The translations under genes and the position numbers were made by a program. The notes under the pieces are model-generated. The model was not told where the DNA came from and did no database searches. It saw only the letters and a program-made list of their open reading frames with translations. From positions 1-7,626 of the forward strand of contig JBGPSQ010000141.1 of NCBI GenBank assembly GCA_041490205.1: a stretch of DNA of 7,626 bases. Reading direction: 5' to 3'. Shown here in pieces: positions 5,356 through 7,626 of the stretch (positions within the stretch are counted from its first letter, which is position 1; each line of letters begins with the position of its first letter). This DNA comes from DATDDB01 sp041490205. Its GTDB lineage: Bacteria; Pseudomonadota; Gammaproteobacteria; Burkholderiales; Gallionellaceae.

Positions 5356-5577
5356 CTAAGTCCTATCGCGTGTGGCGTTTTTCCTGCGTCGTATCACATC
5401 GCGCGCCATGAAGCCCATCGCGATCAAGTCGATCACGCATATCACCACATACAGTATAAACTCGGTCTGTTCGCTCACCAGTCCGCCCACCATCGCGTGG
5501 ACAAAAAAGCACATGATGAGCAACGAGCTGACCGCCACTGCCAGATAAACCGGCGCTTCCTTGAGCAGCTCTTTCAT
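5356..5577 (-). CDS. Small two-helix membrane protein (73 aa), unrecognised
   Basis: This 73-residue protein has two hydrophobic helices (about 9-33 and 39-60) and a basic C-terminal tail (RDVIRRRKNATRDR), so both ends should be cytoplasmic. I do not recognise the family. Translation is well supported: GGAGGAAGGGG on the minus strand (5596-5586) lies about eight bases before the ATG, and that ATG overlaps the stop of the larger membrane protein gene upstream as ATGA. The four-base overlap implies translational coupling and a joint role, probably as a small partner of that protein. Confidence 0.75.
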   Translation of the reverse strand: MKELLKEAPVYLAVAVSSLLIMCFFVHAMVGGLVSEQTEFILYVVICVIDLIAMGFMARDVIRRRKNATRDRT

Positions 5578-7040
5578 TTTTTGACCCCTTCCTCCGGTTT
5601 GGAGTCGGCATCATCCTTGACATGCAGCAATACGCCGCCCGGCTGGAGCGAAATGGTTTCGATCGGCCCCCCCAGCAATGAAAAGTTGCGTGCCAGGTCA
5701 ATGTTGGCAGTACGCTTCGGGTCAAATAGAAGGTAAGTAATGCTGTGCAGCTTGGCAAGCTGTGTTTGGGGATCGCGCTCCACGGGCGGGAGAGGGAAGG
5801 TGTCGCACTTGCAGGCCAACATGGTGCGGCCCGGCCATTCGCTGGCGACAATAAAACGGGGATGCTTCTTATCGCCTTCATCCGCATCGGCGGCCTTGCG
5901 TTCGGCTTCGGCCGTCGCGGCTAGCGTTTTGATCAGTTCATCCTGGGCTGAAAGAACGCCATGCTGGCCAATTTCATAAAACGCTTTGTCCGCCCGCATG
6001 AATATTGTGGAGCAAATGAAGATAACCAGCAAAACCCAGCCGCGTTGTTTAAAGAACCCGCCGTCCTGAGGGGATTGTGCCTGGCGCAGCAGCATGGGAA
6101 TGCCAAAATACAAAATCAGGCACAGGGCAATCAGTCCCCAAGCCTGATCGCCTACGAAGGCGCCGATAAGCAAGCCTAGCAGCAGAGTGCGTCCTGTAAG
6201 ATCCTGCCAGAGTTCATGGAATCGCGCCAGTATTACCGCAGCGGCTAGTGCCAGCATGACTCCGCCGGGCAACCATTGCAGAACGGGGTCGGCATCATCC
6301 AGGGGCGAGCCGGTAAAAACGGTTCCCAGCGTTTTCAGGGGATTTTGCAACCAGGACACACCCCCCCATCCCATGCGCAAAAACAAGATGAACAGGACTA
6401 TAAATGTGATGCCCGCCAGAAAAAAACGTTGGTATTTCAAGCTTTGTGGCAGGGTGCGCCAGGACCAAAGCAACGCAAGCGGATAAGCCAATCCGGCAGG
6501 GTGCAGGCTGACGCTGAAAGCACAAACAAAGAGTTGGGCGAAATACCAGCCGTTGAAAGGCCGGGGATTTGAGCGGCATTGCACATCCACCCAGGCGCCA
6601 AGCGCGATACTCGTCAGCAAATAAACGCCGGTCGAGATTGCGTCAATTTGCGCCAGCGCGAGCGGTGAAATGAGCAACAACCCAGTTGCCAGCAAAGCGC
6701 TCTCGTTGCCGGAAACACGGCTTTTCCAGCCAAAAAGCAGCCAGGCGGACAGAGCCAGCAACAACACGGTCAAGACCTTGGGCGCGAAAACACTCCCGGT
6801 CCAAAGGAATCCGACAGGCAAAAAGGGAAGGATGCGCAGATCAGGCATGCTGAAGGAGAATACTGAACTTGCAACCTGGTCTGCGATAGACCAGGAAAGC
6901 AGCAGAGACCTGGCGGCCAGTTCATCAAGGCCGTAAGCATCATGGCGCAGCAAAAGAGTTGTAAGGACAGCCCACAACGCAAGGGCGATAAAGCCCTGTT
7001 GGCGGGCAGAAATGCTGAAGGGCAGTTTTCCGGTATTCAT
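5574..7040 (-). CDS. Polytopic membrane protein, possibly GT-C-like glycosyltransferase
   Basis: This 488-residue inner-membrane protein has about ten to eleven hydrophobic segments between residues 14 and 348, then a soluble region of about 140 residues (350-488). After helix 1 comes HDAYGLDELAARSLLL; an acidic D/E pair in the first outer loop is where GT-C (PMT/ArnT-like) glycosyltransferases keep their catalytic acid, and the helix count and soluble C-terminal domain also fit. That is a fold-level resemblance only, and donor and acceptor are unknown. The C-terminal domain has an alanine/glutamate/lysine-rich helix (about 366-391) that could form a coiled coil, then ASEWPGRTMLACKCD with two cysteines (C410, C412). 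A frameshift or truncation is not seen. The ATG at 7040 has only AGG about 12 bases upstream. The 73-residue protein gene overlaps its stop. A TATAAT box on the minus strand about 95 bases upstream is a likely promoter. It could instead be a non-enzymatic membrane protein. Confidence 0.75.
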   Translation of the reverse strand: MNTGKLPFSISARQQGFIALALWAVLTTLLLRHDAYGLDELAARSLLLSWSIADQVASSVFSFSMPDLRILPFLPVGFLWTGSVFAPKVLTVLLLALSAWLLFGWKSRVSGNESALLATGLLLISPLALAQIDAISTGVYLLTSIALGAWVDVQCRSNPRPFNGWYFAQLFVCAFSVSLHPAGLAYPLALLWSWRTLPQSLKYQRFFLAGITFIVLFILFLRMGWGGVSWLQNPLKTLGTVFTGSPLDDADPVLQWLPGGVMLALAAAVILARFHELWQDLTGRTLLLGLLIGAFVGDQAWGLIALCLILYFGIPMLLRQAQSPQDGGFFKQRGWVLLVIFICSTIFMRADKAFYEIGQHGVLSAQDELIKTLAATAEAERKAADADEGDKKHPRFIVASEWPGRTMLACKCDTFPLPPVERDPQTQLAKLHSITYLLFDPKRTANIDLARNFSLLGGPIETISLQPGGVLLHVKDDADSKPEEGVKK

Positions 7041-7139
7041 AATGATATGGACCTGGCGCTAACGCCAAAAAAACCGGGCCCCAAGGTGTGCAGGCATCGG
7101 TTGTAGTGGTTATGCGCGCGTAATAATACAAAGCTGAGA

Positions 7140-7145
7140 ATTATA
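7140..7145 (-). promoter_or_regulatory. Minus-strand -10 box for the polytopic membrane protein gene
   Basis: On the minus strand the sequence reads TATAAT, a perfect -10 hexamer, predicting a transcript start near 7133 and a leader of about 93 bases. No good -35 is present at 16-18 bases; that place is next to the GTGACGTCAC palindrome, which suggests an activator-dependent or otherwise regulated promoter. Confidence 0.4.
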
Positions 7146-7165
7146 TCTTTTTTCGGGAGTGTAAA

Positions 7166-7175
7166 GTGACGTCAC
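7166..7175. promoter_or_regulatory. Perfect palindrome GTGACGTCAC, candidate operator
   Basis: This ten-base perfect palindrome is centred about 37 bases before the predicted minus-strand start and about 140 before the plus-strand one. A dimeric regulator could bind here and act on the minus-strand gene. It matches no bacterial operator consensus I can name with confidence. Confidence 0.3.
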
Positions 7176-7274
7176 GCTGCCGCCCCCTTGTCAGGGAAAA
7201 GATTCGCCGCGGATGCGAACAAAACTACCTAAATAACTCGGATATTATTATTGAACTTCCGCCCAGATTAGTTC

Positions 7275-7304
7275 TTGACAATGCTCTATGCGGAGTCATA
7301 TGAT
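7275..7304 (+). promoter_or_regulatory. Near-consensus sigma70 promoter
   Basis: TTGACA (7275-7280) is a perfect -35 box, and TATGAT (7299-7304) matches the -10 box at five of six positions; the spacer is 18 bases. Transcription would start near 7311, about 164 bases before the ATG at 7475. It is the strongest promoter in the window and should drive the gene that runs off the right edge. Confidence 0.7.
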
Positions 7305-7474
7305 AACGCGAATTTAGCTCCGGACTAGCCACGGTGCCGAGAAGCGCCAGGGCGGGTCGGGATGTTTGTTACAGGGATTTAAGAATTAAAGGGTCTTGCA
7401 AAAGCGCTTTAAGGTTTGTAGTGCGGTTTCCAATTTAAGTCTTTCAAATCTTGGTTAAAAACGGAGGGGGAGAA

Positions 7475-7626
7475 ATGCAGAAAAAGTCATTGGCATCTAA
7501 GGCATTCTGGCTGACAATCATCGCTGGTTTGACGACCGGCATGGGCAACGGCAGCGTGTTTGGCGCGGCGGTGATGTGCCTGGTCGGGCGCGGCAGCTTC
7601 AGCGACTGGGGTGGTTGGGGCATGAC
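7475..7626 (+). CDS. N-terminus of an unrecognised Gly/Trp-rich membrane or exported protein (partial)
   Basis: Fifty codons are visible before the window ends. The ATG at 7475 is preceded by a strong ribosome site ACGGAGGGGG and a near-consensus promoter 170 bases upstream. The N-terminus (MQKKSLASKAFWLTIIAGL) is basic then hydrophobic, like a signal peptide or first membrane helix; a second, mildly hydrophobic glycine-rich stretch (VFGAAVMCLVG) follows, then RGSFSDWGGWGM. I do not recognise the family and cannot decide between a secreted glycine-rich protein and a membrane protein. Confidence 0.65.
   Translation, partial: MQKKSLASKAFWLTIIAGLTTGMGNGSVFGAAVMCLVGRGSFSDWGGWGM

Larger units (their letters stand above)
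7041..7474. other. Divergent noncoding regulatory region (434 bases)
   Basis: No credible gene was seen here on either strand. It lies between the divergent starts at 7040 (minus) and 7475 (plus) and is more AT-rich than the genes around it. It holds a minus-strand TATAAT, the palindrome GTGACGTCAC, a plus-strand TTGACA-N18-TATGAT promoter, and a predicted leader from about 7311 to 7474 containing the palindrome AAAGCGCTTT (7401-7410). I could not match the leader to a known riboswitch class. Confidence 0.6.

Noticed and set aside
5320..5736. 138-codon plus-strand frame over the 73-aa gene
   Set aside because: It overlaps two coupled minus-strand membrane protein genes and has a soluble, His/Ser-rich shadow composition.
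6187..6572. Two overlapping plus-strand frames of about 98 codons
   Set aside because: Both are antisense to the polytopic membrane protein and show no domain or ribosome site.
7054..7067. TGGCG-CTAA-CGCCA hairpin next to an A run as a terminator
   Set aside because: On the plus strand it is followed by A, not T, and on the minus strand the T run comes before the stem; it sits in the leader of the membrane protein gene.
7203..7219. TTCGC/GCGAA inverted repeat
   Set aside because: It is only five pairs with a seven-base loop, no T run, and is likely chance.

Overview
The window looks like a chromosomal segment of a respiring, ubiquinone-using Gram-negative bacterium, probably a betaproteobacterium. 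The evidence is the octaprenyl-type IspB followed directly by a proline tRNA, a periplasmic cytochrome c4, a lipoprotein signal peptide, and moderately high GC in genes with AT-rich gaps. A member of the Nitrosomonadales or an iron- or sulfur-oxidising relative would fit, but that placement is an impression and was not tested.

Layout. Bases 1-699 hold the C-terminal half of a metabolite:H+ symporter-type MFS permease. Bases 769-1818 hold ispB and, four bases after its stop, tRNA-Pro(CGG); the last codons of ispB carry a possible tRNA promoter and a hairpin. Bases 1819-2101 are noncoding and end in an extended -10 promoter. A 34-codon gene for a one-helix membrane peptide follows (2102-2206), then a cytochrome c4 gene (2282-2998), a gap with a strong 13-bp hairpin, and four tightly packed genes (3131-5244): a membrane-anchored monohaem cytochrome c, a four-helix protein resembling a cut-down haem-copper oxidase subunit I, a thioredoxin-fold lipoprotein with a CTVC site, and a small two-helix membrane protein. 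On the opposite strand, converging on this cluster, lie a polytopic membrane protein with a C-terminal soluble domain (7040-5574) and an overlapping 73-residue membrane protein (5577-5356). Bases 7041-7474 are a divergent regulatory region with a near-consensus sigma70 promoter and a leader of about 160 bases, ahead of a gene that starts at 7475 and runs off the window.

How it may work together. The 2102-5244 cluster reads as a small electron-transfer module: cytochrome c4 as soluble carrier, an anchored cytochrome c, a histidine-rich four-helix membrane partner, a periplasm-facing thiol lipoprotein that could help with haem, copper or thiol handling, and two small membrane proteins that could be accessory subunits. 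The oxidase-like subunit is far too short to hold the full binuclear catalytic centre of a terminal oxidase or nitric oxide reductase, so this should not be read as a normal cbb3 oxidase or NOR operon. The function of the module is the main open question in the window. No CRISPR array, transposase or integrase was seen.
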